Part shown: in pieces, positions 56,309 through 64,000 of the stretch
How positions within the stretch are numbered: the stretch's first letter is position 1
How the letters are laid out: each line of letters opens with the position of its first letter
Assembly (NCBI RefSeq): GCF_019097855.1
Contig: NZ_JAHRGL010000019.1
Span: forward strand, 62,001 to 126,000
Length of the DNA stretch: 64,000 bases
From: Geopseudomonas aromaticivorans
GTDB taxonomy: Bacteria; Pseudomonadota; Gammaproteobacteria; Pseudomonadales; Pseudomonadaceae
Reading direction: 5' to 3'
The notes under the pieces: model-generated
What the model was told of the DNA's origin: nothing
Databases searched by the model: none
What the model saw: only the letters and a program-made list of their open reading frames with translations
Made by a program: the position numbers and the translations under genes

Positions 56309-57152
56309 CCTGAATGCACTGCTGCACAGCCGCAGCTTCGTCGAACTCGGCGCCCGCCAGCGCGCCGCCGCGCTGCTCGACCAGGGCAGCCTGCGCGAGC
56401 TGCTCGACCCCTTCGCCCGGGTCAAGTCGCCGTGGCTGGAGGCCCAGGGCATCGTCGCCCAGGCCGACGACGGCGTGGTGGTGGCCAAGGGCACCATCGG
56501 CGGCCGCCCGCTGGTGATCGCCGCCATCGAGGGCAACTTCCAGGGCGGCAGCCTCGGCGAGGTCGGCGGCGCCAAGCTGGCCGGCGCGCTGGAGCTGGCC
56601 GCCGAGGACAACCGCAACGGCATCCCCACTGCCGCCGTGCTACTGCTGGAAACCGGCGGCGTGCGCCTGCAGGAGGCCAACCTGGGCCTGGCCGCCATCG
56701 CCGAGGTGCAGGCCGCCATCGTCGAGCTGCGCCAGTACCAGCCGGTGATCGGCGTGGTCGCCGGCCCGGTGGGCTGCTTCGGCGGCATGTCGATCGCCGC
56801 CGGCTTGTGCAGCCACCTGCTGGTGACCCGCGAGGCGCGTCTGGGCCTCAACGGCCCGCAGGTGATCGAGCAGGAAGCCGGCCTCGACGAGTACGACTCG
56901 CGCGACCGCCCGTTCATCTGGAGCCTCACCGGCGGCGAGCAGCGGGCCGCCTGCGGCCTGGTCGACGCCTATGTCGCCGACGAGGTGAGCGTGATCCGCG
57001 AGTGCCTGCTGCACACCCTCGAGCAGCCCGGCGACACCCTGCCGCGCAGCCGCCAGTACGCCCGCTTCCTAGACCTGCTGGAAGGCTACGACGCCGCCCC
57101 GCAGGCCGACGCCGCCTCCGTGCGCGCCCTCTACCAAGGAGACCAGGCATGA
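56301..57152 (+). CDS. mdcD: Malonate decarboxylase beta subunit (carboxyltransferase)
   Basis: 283 residues, crotonase-fold half of the decarboxylase that, with MdcE, removes CO2 from malonyl-S-MdcC. Seen: FVELGARQRAAALLDQGSL, GIVAQADDGVVVAKGTIGG, the oxyanion stretch GGSLGEVGGAKLAGAL, VLLLETGGVRLQEANLGLAA and the glycine-rich GCFGGMSIAAGL. Overlaps mdcC and mdcE. Confidence 0.95.
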   Translation: MSDLNALLHSRSFVELGARQRAAALLDQGSLRELLDPFARVKSPWLEAQGIVAQADDGVVVAKGTIGGRPLVIAAIEGNFQGGSLGEVGGAKLAGALELAAEDNRNGIPTAAVLLLETGGVRLQEANLGLAAIAEVQAAIVELRQYQPVIGVVAGPVGCFGGMSIAAGLCSHLLVTREARLGLNGPQVIEQEAGLDEYDSRDRPFIWSLTGGEQRAACGLVDAYVADEVSVIRECLLHTLEQPGDTLPRSRQYARFLDLLEGYDAAPQADAASVRALYQGDQA

Positions 57153-57955
57153 GCACCGTCCTTTCGCAACGCGGCCTGAACTGGCTGCGCGCCCTGACCG
57201 GCGATGCCGCCGAGCAGCCGGGCTACCCGGCCTCGGTCCGCGTGGTCGACGCCACTCTCGGCGGCCAGCCGGCCCGCTACATCGCCGTGGTGCCGGATGC
57301 CGAAAACCGCTTCCCGCGCGCCCGCAGCGGCGAGGTCGGCCTGCTCGAAGGCTGGAGCCTCGGCCGCGCGCTGGACGAGGTGATCGAGGCCGACCGCGAC
57401 GCTGCGGTGAAGCGCGCCGTGGTCGCCGTGGTCGACGTGCCCAGCCAGGCCTACGGCCGCCGCGAGGAAGCCCTCGGCATCCACCAGGCGCTGGCCGGTG
57501 CAGTGGACGGCTACGCCCGCGCCCGCCTGGCCGGCCATCCGGTGATCGCCCTGCTGGTCGGTAAGGCGATGTCCGGCGCCTTCCTCGCCCACGGCTACCA
57601 GGCCAACCGCATCGTCGCCCTGCGCGATCCGGGGGTGATGGTCCACGCCATGGGCAAGGAGTCCGCCGCGCGGGTCACCCTGCGCACGGTCGACGAACTG
57701 GAAGCCTTCGCCGCCAAGGTGCCGCCGATGGCCTACGACCTCGACAGCTACGCCAGTCTCGGCCTGCTCTGGGAAACCCTGAGCGTGGCGGCCATCGAGA
57801 CGCCGCAGGGCGACGACCTGGCGCGAGTGCAGGCCTGCCTGGAACAGGCGCAGGCCGACATCCGCAGCAAGGGCACGGATCTGCGCGGCCGCCTCGGCGC
57901 CGCCAACCGCGCCGCCTCGCAACGCGTGCGCGAGCTGCTGCGCGCGCAGTGGTAA
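57149..57955 (+). CDS. mdcE: Malonate decarboxylase gamma subunit (codecarboxylase)
   Basis: 268 residues. MdcE pairs with MdcD. Motifs include RGLNWLRALTGDA, RFPRARSGEVGLLEGWSL, VDVPSQAYGRREEALGIHQAL and LLVGKAMSGAFLAHGYQANRIVAL. Its start overlaps the mdcD stop (ATGA). Confidence 0.95.
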   Translation: MSTVLSQRGLNWLRALTGDAAEQPGYPASVRVVDATLGGQPARYIAVVPDAENRFPRARSGEVGLLEGWSLGRALDEVIEADRDAAVKRAVVAVVDVPSQAYGRREEALGIHQALAGAVDGYARARLAGHPVIALLVGKAMSGAFLAHGYQANRIVALRDPGVMVHAMGKESAARVTLRTVDELEAFAAKVPPMAYDLDSYASLGLLWETLSVAAIETPQGDDLARVQACLEQAQADIRSKGTDLRGRLGAANRAASQRVRELLRAQW

Positions 57956-57971
57956 CCGGGAGGACACGCCC

Positions 57972-58598
57972 ATGCCAGCCATCGACTTCCAGCCGCACGT
58001 CCACGACCTGCTCTGGGGCATGAGCGCCGGAGAGCTCGACGCCGGCGCGCCGGACTGGGCGCGCGAGGTGCTCGCCGCCGGCCAGCCGGTGGTGGTGCGC
58101 CGCGGTCCGGCGCCGCAGGGCCAGGTCGCGGTGGGCGTGCGCGGTCGCGGTCGTGAGCAGCGCTACGCCAGCTGGATGCCGCGGGCGGCGCTCAGCCGCC
58201 GGGTGGCACCGGAGCAGCTGACCGAAGCCGGGGCAGGGCAGGACGCCTGGCCGGCCCTGCGCGCGCTGGCCTGGCTGGCGCCGCAGCTGGACGCCCTGGG
58301 ACTCACCTGGGGCGTCACCGGCGGCGCCGGCTACCAGCTGGCCACCGGCCAGACGGTGCTGCACGGCAACAGCGACCTCGACCTGCTGCTGCGCGCGCCG
58401 CAGCCGCTGGAGCGCGGGGCTGCCGCCGAGCTGCTGGCGCTGCTCGACCGCGGCCTGTGCCGGGTCGACCTGCAACTGGAGACCCCGGCGGGCGCCATCG
58501 CCCTGCGCGAGTGGGCGGGGCCGGCGCCGCAGGTGCTGCTCAAGACCCACGCCGGCCCGCGCCTGGTGCGCGACCCGTGGCAGGAGGTGGCGGCATGA
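57972..58598 (+). CDS. mdcG: Phosphoribosyl-dephospho-CoA transferase
   Basis: 208 residues. MdcG attaches the prosthetic group made by MdcB to apo-MdcC. The nucleotidyltransferase-like motif GNSDLDLLLR is present, with VHDLLWG at the N-terminus and GVTGGAGYQLATG in the middle. Overlaps mdcH by four bases. GGGAGG lies before the ATG. Confidence 0.92.
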   Translation: MPAIDFQPHVHDLLWGMSAGELDAGAPDWAREVLAAGQPVVVRRGPAPQGQVAVGVRGRGREQRYASWMPRAALSRRVAPEQLTEAGAGQDAWPALRALAWLAPQLDALGLTWGVTGGAGYQLATGQTVLHGNSDLDLLLRAPQPLERGAAAELLALLDRGLCRVDLQLETPAGAIALREWAGPAPQVLLKTHAGPRLVRDPWQEVAA

Positions 58599-59530
58599 GC
58601 AGTCTGTTCGCCTTCCCCGGCCAGGGCGCCCAGCAGCCAGGCATGCTCCACCAGTTGCCGGATGCCGCCGAGGTGGCCGCCTGTCTGCAGGAGGCCAGTG
58701 CGGTACTGGACGAGGACGTGCTGGCGCTGGATAGTGAGAAAGCCTTGCGTTCCACCCGCGCCGTGCAGCTGTCCCTGCTGCTCGCCGGGGTGTCCTGCGC
58801 CCGCCTGCTGATGGCGCGCGGCGCGCGGCCGGACTACGTGGCCGGGCTGTCCATCGGTGCCTGGGCCGCGGCGGTGACCGCCGGGGCGCTGCAGTTCAGT
58901 GACGCGGTGCGCCTGGTCGCCCTGCGCGGCGAACTGATGGAGCGCGCCTGGCCCGAGGGCTACGGCATGACAGCCATCCTCGGCCTCGAGCGGGCGGTGG
59001 TGGAGGGCCTGCTGGCCGAGGTCAACGGCCTGGATACGCCGGTGTACCTGGCCAACGTCAATGCCGCCAACCAGCTGGTGATCGCCGGCAGCGAGGCGGC
59101 CATGGCGGCGGTCGGTGAGCGCGCCCGTGCCCTCGGCGCCGGTGCGGTCAAGCGCCTGGCGGTCAGCGTGCCCTCGCACTGCGCGCTGCTGGAAGCGCCC
59201 GCCGCGCAACTGGCCGAGGCCTTCGCGGCGGTGGAACTGCGCCGCCCGGCGCTGCGTTATCTCAGCAGCAGCTCGGCGCGCCTGGTCATGGAGCCGGCCG
59301 CCCTGCGCGACGACCTGGCCTTCAACATGTGCCGCCTGGTCGACTGGCAGGGCACCCTGCGCAATGCCTGGGAACGCGGCGTGCGCCTGCATATCGAACT
59401 GCCTCCGGGCACGGTCCTCAGCGGACTGGCGCGGCGGGTCATGAGACAGGGAACCGTGGCTGCCTTCCAGGGCGCCCGTCTCGACACCCTGGTCGCGCTG
59501 CTGCGCGAGGAGGGCTGCGCCGACCGCTGA
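58595..59530 (+). CDS. mdcH: Malonyl-CoA:MdcC malonyltransferase
   Basis: 311 residues, FabD-like. FAFPGQGAQQPGML opens the fold and the nucleophile Ser86 is in GLSIGAWAAAV; LAVSVPSHCALLEAP carries the catalytic His. It primes the carrier by loading malonyl-CoA. Last enzyme gene before the transporter genes. Confidence 0.94.
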   Translation: MSSLFAFPGQGAQQPGMLHQLPDAAEVAACLQEASAVLDEDVLALDSEKALRSTRAVQLSLLLAGVSCARLLMARGARPDYVAGLSIGAWAAAVTAGALQFSDAVRLVALRGELMERAWPEGYGMTAILGLERAVVEGLLAEVNGLDTPVYLANVNAANQLVIAGSEAAMAAVGERARALGAGAVKRLAVSVPSHCALLEAPAAQLAEAFAAVELRRPALRYLSSSSARLVMEPAALRDDLAFNMCRLVDWQGTLRNAWERGVRLHIELPPGTVLSGLARRVMRQGTVAAFQGARLDTLVALLREEGCADR

Positions 59531-59585
59531 CAGCCCCTTCGCGAAGTACAAGAACAACAACTTCGATCCATACAGGACAATAACA

Positions 59586-60017
59586 ATGATCATCTACGGT
59601 GTAGCCCTGCTGTCCATCTGCACGCTGGTCGGCCTGTTCGTCGGCGACCTGCTCGGCGTCCTCCTCGGTGTGCCCTCCAACGTCGGCGGTGTCGGTATCG
59701 CCATGATCCTGCTGATCTTCGGCGGCAGCTATCTCAGCAAGCGCGGCCTGCTGGCCGGCAAGACCGAGCAGGGCATCGAGTTCTGGAGCGCCATCTACAT
59801 TCCCATCGTGGTCGCCATGGCTGCCCAGCAGAACGTGCTCGGCGCGCTGTCCAGCGGTCCGGTGGCGATCCTCGCCGGCCTGGCGGCGGTCACCCTCAGT
59901 TTCGCCCTGGTGCCGGTGCTCGACCGCCTCGGCCGCAAGGATGAGGTGGCTGCCGAGCCTGGCGCCAAGCCTGCCGCTCCTGTCGCAACCCCTGCCACCT
60001 CCAGCGCCCAACGGTGA
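59586..60017 (+). CDS. madL: Malonate transporter subunit MadL
   Basis: 143 residues with about four membrane spans. YGVALLSICTLVGLFVGDLLG at the N-terminus and GGSYLSKRGLLAGKTEQGI are typical of MadL, which with MadM forms a malonate:sodium or proton symporter. The C-terminus (from about 120) is Ala/Pro-rich and hydrophilic. Overlaps madM by four bases. Confidence 0.94.
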   Translation: MIIYGVALLSICTLVGLFVGDLLGVLLGVPSNVGGVGIAMILLIFGGSYLSKRGLLAGKTEQGIEFWSAIYIPIVVAMAAQQNVLGALSSGPVAILAGLAAVTLSFALVPVLDRLGRKDEVAAEPGAKPAAPVATPATSSAQR

Positions 60018-60790
60018 TTGCCATGATCCTCGAATCCCTGACCAAGGTACTCAACGGCTACGGCATGATCAGCGGCTTCGCCGTGATCGGCGCGACCATG
60101 TGGCTGTCCTACTGGATGTCCGCCAAGCTGACCAAGGGCCGCCTGCACGGCTCGGCCATCGCCATCCTCATCGGCCTGGTGCTGTCCTACGTCGGCGGCC
60201 TGTACACCGGCGGGCAGAAGGGCCTGGTCGACATCCCGCTGCTGTCCGGCATCGGCATCCTCGGCGGCGCCATGCTGCGCGACTTCGCCATCATCGCCAC
60301 CGGCTTCGGCGTCAATCCCGCGGAGCTTAAGCGCGCCGGGGCCAGCGGGGTTCTGGCGCTGTTCGTCGGCATCTTCGCCTCCTTCGTCGCCGGCGCCGGG
60401 GTGGCCCTGGCCTTCGGCTACACCGATGCGGTCAGCCTGACCACCATTGGCACCGGCGCGGTGACCTACATCGTCGGCCCGGTGACCGGCGCGGCCATCG
60501 GCGCCAGCTCCGAGGTGATGGCGCTGTCGATCGCCGCCGGCCTGATCAAGGCCATCGTGGTGATGGTCGCCACTCCCTTCGTGGCGCCCTACATCGGCCT
60601 CAACAACCCGCGCGCCGCGGTGATCTTCGGCGGCCTGATGGGCACCTCCAGCGGCGTGGCCGGCGGCCTGGCGGCCACCGACCCGAAGCTGGTGCCCTAC
60701 GGCTGCCTGACCGCGGCCTTCTACACCGCCCTCGGCTGCCTGCTCGGCCCGTCGCTGATCTACTTCGTGATGCGCGGCCTGATCGGCTGA
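60014..60790 (+). CDS. madM: Malonate transporter subunit MadM
   Basis: 258 residues from the GTG at 60014, which overlaps madL (GTGA); an ATG at 60023 is the alternative. Many membrane spans: GYGMISGFAVIGATMWLSYWM, AIAILIGLVLSYVGGLYTGG, and the conserved FGGLMGTSSGVAGGLAATDPKL near the C-terminus. Partner of MadL in malonate uptake. End of the operon. Confidence 0.94.
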   Translation: MIAMILESLTKVLNGYGMISGFAVIGATMWLSYWMSAKLTKGRLHGSAIAILIGLVLSYVGGLYTGGQKGLVDIPLLSGIGILGGAMLRDFAIIATGFGVNPAELKRAGASGVLALFVGIFASFVAGAGVALAFGYTDAVSLTTIGTGAVTYIVGPVTGAAIGASSEVMALSIAAGLIKAIVVMVATPFVAPYIGLNNPRAAVIFGGLMGTSSGVAGGLAATDPKLVPYGCLTAAFYTALGCLLGPSLIYFVMRGLIG

Positions 60791-60810
60791 GCCGGCAAGG
60801 CTAGCGCTAG

Positions 60811-60831
60811 CGGCCCGCCCTGTGCGGGCCG
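60811..60831 (+). terminator. Possible terminator of the mdc operon
   Basis: A hairpin with an eight-base perfect stem CGGCCCGC / GCGGGCCG, 20 bases after madM. There is no strong T run behind it, so factor-independent action is uncertain. Confidence 0.5.
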
Positions 60832-60891
60832 TTGGCGTTGGGGGGAGACAGGGAATCTGCTTGCCTGGGAGCATCCGAACGGGTGGAGCCA

Positions 60892-61011
60892 TCAAGCGCA
60901 TTGAGCCATGAACCAGTGGCGGAAGCGGCTCAGGGCATCTTCATCGGCCCGGTCTTCGCGATAGGCCAAGTAGTGGCGCGACTCCTCCAGCACCATCTCC
61001 TGTGCTACCGG
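60892..61011 (-). pseudogene. LysR-type regulator C-terminal remnant
   Basis: The minus strand reads VAQEMVLEESRHYLAYREDR, then ADEDALSRFRHWFMAQCA and a stop. This is the usual end of LysR/GcvA-type regulators (the Y-L-Y-R-D and FRHW pattern). Only about 38 codons remain, and they begin just after the stop of the FAD monooxygenase gene, so the rest was replaced or deleted. Confidence 0.7.
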
Positions 61012-61017
61012 CCTGCC

Positions 61018-62115
61018 TCACCAGGCGCCAGAAATGATCCTGAAAAACCAGCGAGCCAGCCAGGGATGTCTTGAGGCCAGAAACCAGTAGCGGTTCCTGA
61101 GCAGTCGAATGAGTCTGGAGCGAGTCGCCAGCATCCGGTAGTCGAAGTCGGTGAAGAACAGCACCCGTTTCGCCCGCCTGGCCAGTCGTCGCTCAACGTG
61201 CTGATCGCCTTCCAGCAAGCCTTGGCCCAGGGTGACTCCGTCCCAGATGGCGAGATTCAGTCCCTGGCCGCCGACCGGGGACTGGACATGGGCTGCGTCG
61301 CCAATGACCCACACCCTGCCGCAGCGGGGGGTGGGCACCCGTCGCAACGAGACCCTGAAGCCCCGCTCGTAGTGCAGCGTTGCATCGGGGAATCGCGCTT
61401 TCATCGTGGCGGCAACTCCAGTGCCGTTGAGAATGCCCTGAATGACGCCGGGCGAGGGTTGGGAGAGGAACAGTCCCAACCCGTCCGAGCGGAGAAACAG
61501 CTGAGCCTGGACGTCGTCCAGCCATTGCTGGGTCGATATTTCCGCAACGGACCAGTCCTCGGGGTAATCCTTGCCGACAAAGGGCATGCCGACGCAGGCG
61601 CGAACGCTGCTGTGGTTGCCATCGGCGCCTACCAGCCAGTCCACTTCGACCGCCTCCGGCTCGCCGCTGGCATGGGTGAGGGTGACTACTGCGCTCTCCT
61701 CGGCCTGCGCCACGGCGGCAAACGCGACCCCGTATTCGACCCGTACGCCGTATGCCGTCAGGGCCTGCTCCATGGCGAGCTCCAGGCTTGCCTGAGGATA
61801 GAGGTGGGCCGGGGGTTGTCCGCGAACCAGGGGAACCGGGACATTCGCCACCAGGCGCTCGTCATCGTGGAAGACGAAGAGGCGCATCGGCAGCGCGGCG
61901 TCGATGAGTCTTTGCGTGATTCCGAACCGGGCCAGCTGATGCCAGACCTCCTGGGCGACACCGGTGGCCTTCTGGATGTGAGACCGCGATGGCCGCTTTT
62001 CGATGATGCGGACGGCAATGCCGCGGTGAGCGCATGCCAGGGCAAGGGCAAGTCCGCTTGCCCCGCTACCGACCACCAGTATTCTTGGCTCCAGCCTGGA
62101 TAGTGATTCCTTCAC
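61018..62115 (-). CDS. FAD-dependent monooxygenase (aromatic hydroxylase type)
   Basis: 365 residues. The dinucleotide fold ILVVGSGASGLALALACA is at about residues 12-29, the DG motif is VGADGNHSSVRA, and the second FAD motif is WVIGDAAHVQSPVGGQGLNLAI. These define the class A flavin monooxygenases (PheA/UbiH/PHBH group). The C-terminus is basic and Arg/Phe-rich. It is shorter than the 500-residue phenol hydroxylase type and has no linked ring-cleavage genes. Substrate unknown. An AAGGAG-like purine stretch lies ahead of the ATG. Confidence 0.88.
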   Translation of the reverse strand: MKESLSRLEPRILVVGSGASGLALALACAHRGIAVRIIEKRPSRSHIQKATGVAQEVWHQLARFGITQRLIDAALPMRLFVFHDDERLVANVPVPLVRGQPPAHLYPQASLELAMEQALTAYGVRVEYGVAFAAVAQAEESAVVTLTHASGEPEAVEVDWLVGADGNHSSVRACVGMPFVGKDYPEDWSVAEISTQQWLDDVQAQLFLRSDGLGLFLSQPSPGVIQGILNGTGVAATMKARFPDATLHYERGFRVSLRRVPTPRCGRVWVIGDAAHVQSPVGGQGLNLAIWDGVTLGQGLLEGDQHVERRLARRAKRVLFFTDFDYRMLATRSRLIRLLRNRYWFLASRHPWLARWFFRIISGAW

Positions 62116-62190
62116 CGGTCTTGCTCCCTTCGCCTCCTGGCGTCTTGAGTCCTGATGCCCGGTCGGTGGGCATCGTTCGGGGCAGGGCGG

Positions 62191-63141
62191 CTAAGGTTGC
62201 CTGACCTGCCCATTGCCTTCGCCGAGTTCCTCGGCACGGCGGGCATACATCCTGCACTCGGCCAGCAGCGCCAGCAGGTTGGGGTCGCGTTCCTTGGCCT
62301 TGAGGAAGACCAGGCCGATCTCCTGCTGCATGCGGTAGCGCGCCTGCAGCGGGATCAGCCGCACGCGGTTCTCGTACACCGCGGCGATGCGTCCGGGCAG
62401 CAGGGCGTAGCCGACCCCGGAGCTGACCATGCTGAGCAGGGTGAAGATGTCGTTGACCTGCATCGCCACCTTGGGCGCGAAGCCGGCCTGCCGGAACACG
62501 CGCTGGGCGTCCTGGTGGGTGGCGAAGCCCTGGGACAGGGTGATGAAGGTGGCCTCGCGCAGCTCGGCCAGGTCCACCTCCGCCTGGCCGGCGAACGGCG
62601 AGTCGGTGGGTACGGCGAGGAAGATGTCGTCGCGAAACAGCGGCAGCGACTCGCAGTCCGGATCGCTCACGCTGTCGTTGAGCGACACCAGGATGGCGTC
62701 CACTTCGAGGTTCTTCAGCTTGTACAGCAGGTCGACGTTGGAGCCGAGGATCAGGTCGATGTTCAGCTCGCTGCGCCGCAGCTTGAGGCCCATGATCAGC
62801 TGCGGCACGGTCTTCACCGTCAGCGAGTAGAGCGCGCCGAGCTTGAAGCGCTCGGCGGAGAAACCGGCCGCCTCGCGGGTCAGGCGCACGGTGTCGAGCA
62901 TGTCGGCGATCAGCTTCTGCGCGCAGTCCTCCAGCACGTGGGCGCTTTCCAGCGGGGTGAGCTTGCGCCCCTCGCGCTTGAACAGCGGACAGCGCAGGGC
63001 GTTCTCCAGCGAATGGATGGCGCGGTGCACGCTGACCGTGCTGGTGTCCAGCTCGGCGGCGGCGCGCGAGAGGTTGCCGCTGCGCATGAAGGCCAGGAAG
63101 ATTTCCAGCTTCTTGAAGGTCAGTTCTTCGTCGATCTGCAT
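62191..63141 (-). CDS. mdcR: LysR-type regulator of malonate use (MdcR)
   Basis: 316 residues. The N-terminal winged helix-turn-helix (about 8-65; FKKLEIFLAFMRSGNLSRAAAEL, SVHRAIHSLENAL) is followed by a substrate-binding domain (VPTDSPFAGQAEVDL, MVSSGVGYALLPGRIAAVYE). The strong resemblance to MdcR and the nearby mdc operon, transcribed in the other direction, make malonate control likely. Its own promoter lies in the 229-base gap up to 63370, shared with the divergent ABC gene. Confidence 0.88.
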   Translation of the reverse strand: MQIDEELTFKKLEIFLAFMRSGNLSRAAAELDTSTVSVHRAIHSLENALRCPLFKREGRKLTPLESAHVLEDCAQKLIADMLDTVRLTREAAGFSAERFKLGALYSLTVKTVPQLIMGLKLRRSELNIDLILGSNVDLLYKLKNLEVDAILVSLNDSVSDPDCESLPLFRDDIFLAVPTDSPFAGQAEVDLAELREATFITLSQGFATHQDAQRVFRQAGFAPKVAMQVNDIFTLLSMVSSGVGYALLPGRIAAVYENRVRLIPLQARYRMQQEIGLVFLKAKERDPNLLALLAECRMYARRAEELGEGNGQVRQP

Positions 63142-63370
63142 GATGGCGTTCGGTGGCGACGGTGCCCCGATTGTGCCGCAAAGCCGGTGGGCGTGCCCTC
63201 ACTCTTGGCACTGTTGTGCGCAGGCCGGACAGACCGGCTCGGCACAGTCCGCAATTGCGCGCCGCCGCCGCCCCTTGCATTCCGCACACGCTCTACCTAG
63301 AGTTCAGCCGGCATTCGAGACGCCTCCGTGGCTGTCTGGCACGGAGGCTCCAGCAGGTTATGGAGTGGCC

Positions 63371-64000
63371 ATGATCGAAATAGAAAAACTCACCAAACGC
63401 TTTGCGCAGCACACCGTGGTGGACGACCTGTCCTTCCGCGTTCAACCCGGCGAGGTGCTGGGTTTTCTCGGCCCCAACGGCGCCGGCAAGTCGACCACCA
63501 TGAAGATGCTCACCGGCTTCCTCGCGCCGACCTCGGGCACCGCGCGCCTGTTCGGCTTCGATATCCAGAAGGACACCCTCAAGGCCCAGCGGCTGATCGG
63601 CTATCTGCCGGAAGGTGCGCCCTGCTATGGCGACATGCATGTGCGCGGCTTCCTCGAGTTCATCGCCGAGGTGCGCGGCTTCCGTGGCGCCGAGAAGCGC
63701 TCGCGGGTGGCCAGGGCAGTCGAGCAGGTGGAGCTGCAGGCGGTGCTCGAGCAGTCGATCGAGACGCTGTCCAAGGGCTTCAAGCGTCGGGTCGGCCTGG
63801 CCCAGGCGATCCTCCACGATCCGCGCGCGCTGATCCTCGACGAGCCCACCGACGGCCTCGACCCGAACCAGAAGCACCAGGTGCGCCAGCTGATCCAGAA
63901 CCTGGCCACCGACAAGATCATCATCATTTCCACGCATATCCTCGAGGAAGTCACCGCGGTGTGTTCGCGCGCGGTGGTGATCGCCGCCGGCAGGCTGGTG
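63371..64000 (+). CDS. ABC transporter ATP-binding protein (5' part; cut by window end)
   Basis: 210 codons are seen; the gene continues past the window. Walker A GFLGPNGAGKSTTMKML, signature LSKGFKRRVGLAQAI, Walker B ALILDEPTDGLDPNQ and the switch ISTHILEEV are intact. The sequence pattern (EIEKLTKRFAQHTVVDDLSF; YLPEGAPCYGDMHV) fits GldA/NosF-type exporters, in which a permease and an auxiliary membrane protein follow. Substrate unknown. Confidence 0.88.
   Translation, partial: MIEIEKLTKRFAQHTVVDDLSFRVQPGEVLGFLGPNGAGKSTTMKMLTGFLAPTSGTARLFGFDIQKDTLKAQRLIGYLPEGAPCYGDMHVRGFLEFIAEVRGFRGAEKRSRVARAVEQVELQAVLEQSIETLSKGFKRRVGLAQAILHDPRALILDEPTDGLDPNQKHQVRQLIQNLATDKIIIISTHILEEVTAVCSRAVVIAAGRLV

Overview
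The window is high-GC, gene-dense chromosomal DNA of a Pseudomonas-type gammaproteobacterium (Pseudomonadaceae; P. stutzeri/alcaligenes-like is my guess). The grounds are a late-cobalamin operon in the order known from P. aeruginosa, split B12-dependent ribonucleotide reductase genes (nrdJab), azurin, an mdc malonate operon, and a chromosomal integron. All identifications come from reading the sequence; no searches were run.

Layout. 1-11306: a cobalamin riboswitch leads a + strand operon for B12 uptake and late B12 synthesis (btuB, a BtuM-like membrane protein, cobO, cobB, bluB, cobD, cobC, cobQ, cobP, cobT, alpha-ribazole phosphatase). The remaining step, cobS/cobV, lies 18 kb away at 29318. 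11347-29040 (minus strand) separates them: a DUF4824/DUF2157-type membrane pair; a molybdenum hydroxylase set (isoquinoline oxidoreductase-like iorAB with xdhC and a MocA-like cytidylyltransferase); azurin; and a guanidine-I (ykkC) riboswitch-controlled operon with an ABC transporter, carboxyguanidine deiminase subunits (cgdAB), a guanidine/urea carboxylase and allophanate hydrolase. Together the operon products would import guanidine and degrade it through allophanate.

30215-38198: a transglutaminase/ATP-grasp/alpha-E cluster thought to act in peptide ligation or modification, then a MscS channel. 38307-40986: an orphan GHKL-type ATPase and a cytochrome P460. 41035-50182: a chromosomal integron. 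intI at 48556 points away from an AT-richer array of about ten minus-strand cassettes separated by nine intact attC sites and one attC disrupted by an IS1111-type element. The array is bracketed by broken pieces of nrdJb, and a second intI 3' remnant sits beside the intact nrdJb.

50189-53173: nrdJb and nrdJa, a class II ribonucleotide reductase that consumes the adenosylcobalamin made by the first operon. 53470-60790: the complete malonate decarboxylase/transport operon mdcABCDEGH-madLM, with its LysR regulator mdcR at 62191. Between them are a LysR C-terminal remnant and a FAD monooxygenase. The window ends inside an ABC ATPase gene (63371). Pseudomonas-type palindromic repeats (REP-like) recur between genes, twice supply the stop codon of a cob gene, and once lie in frame inside the carboxylase gene.
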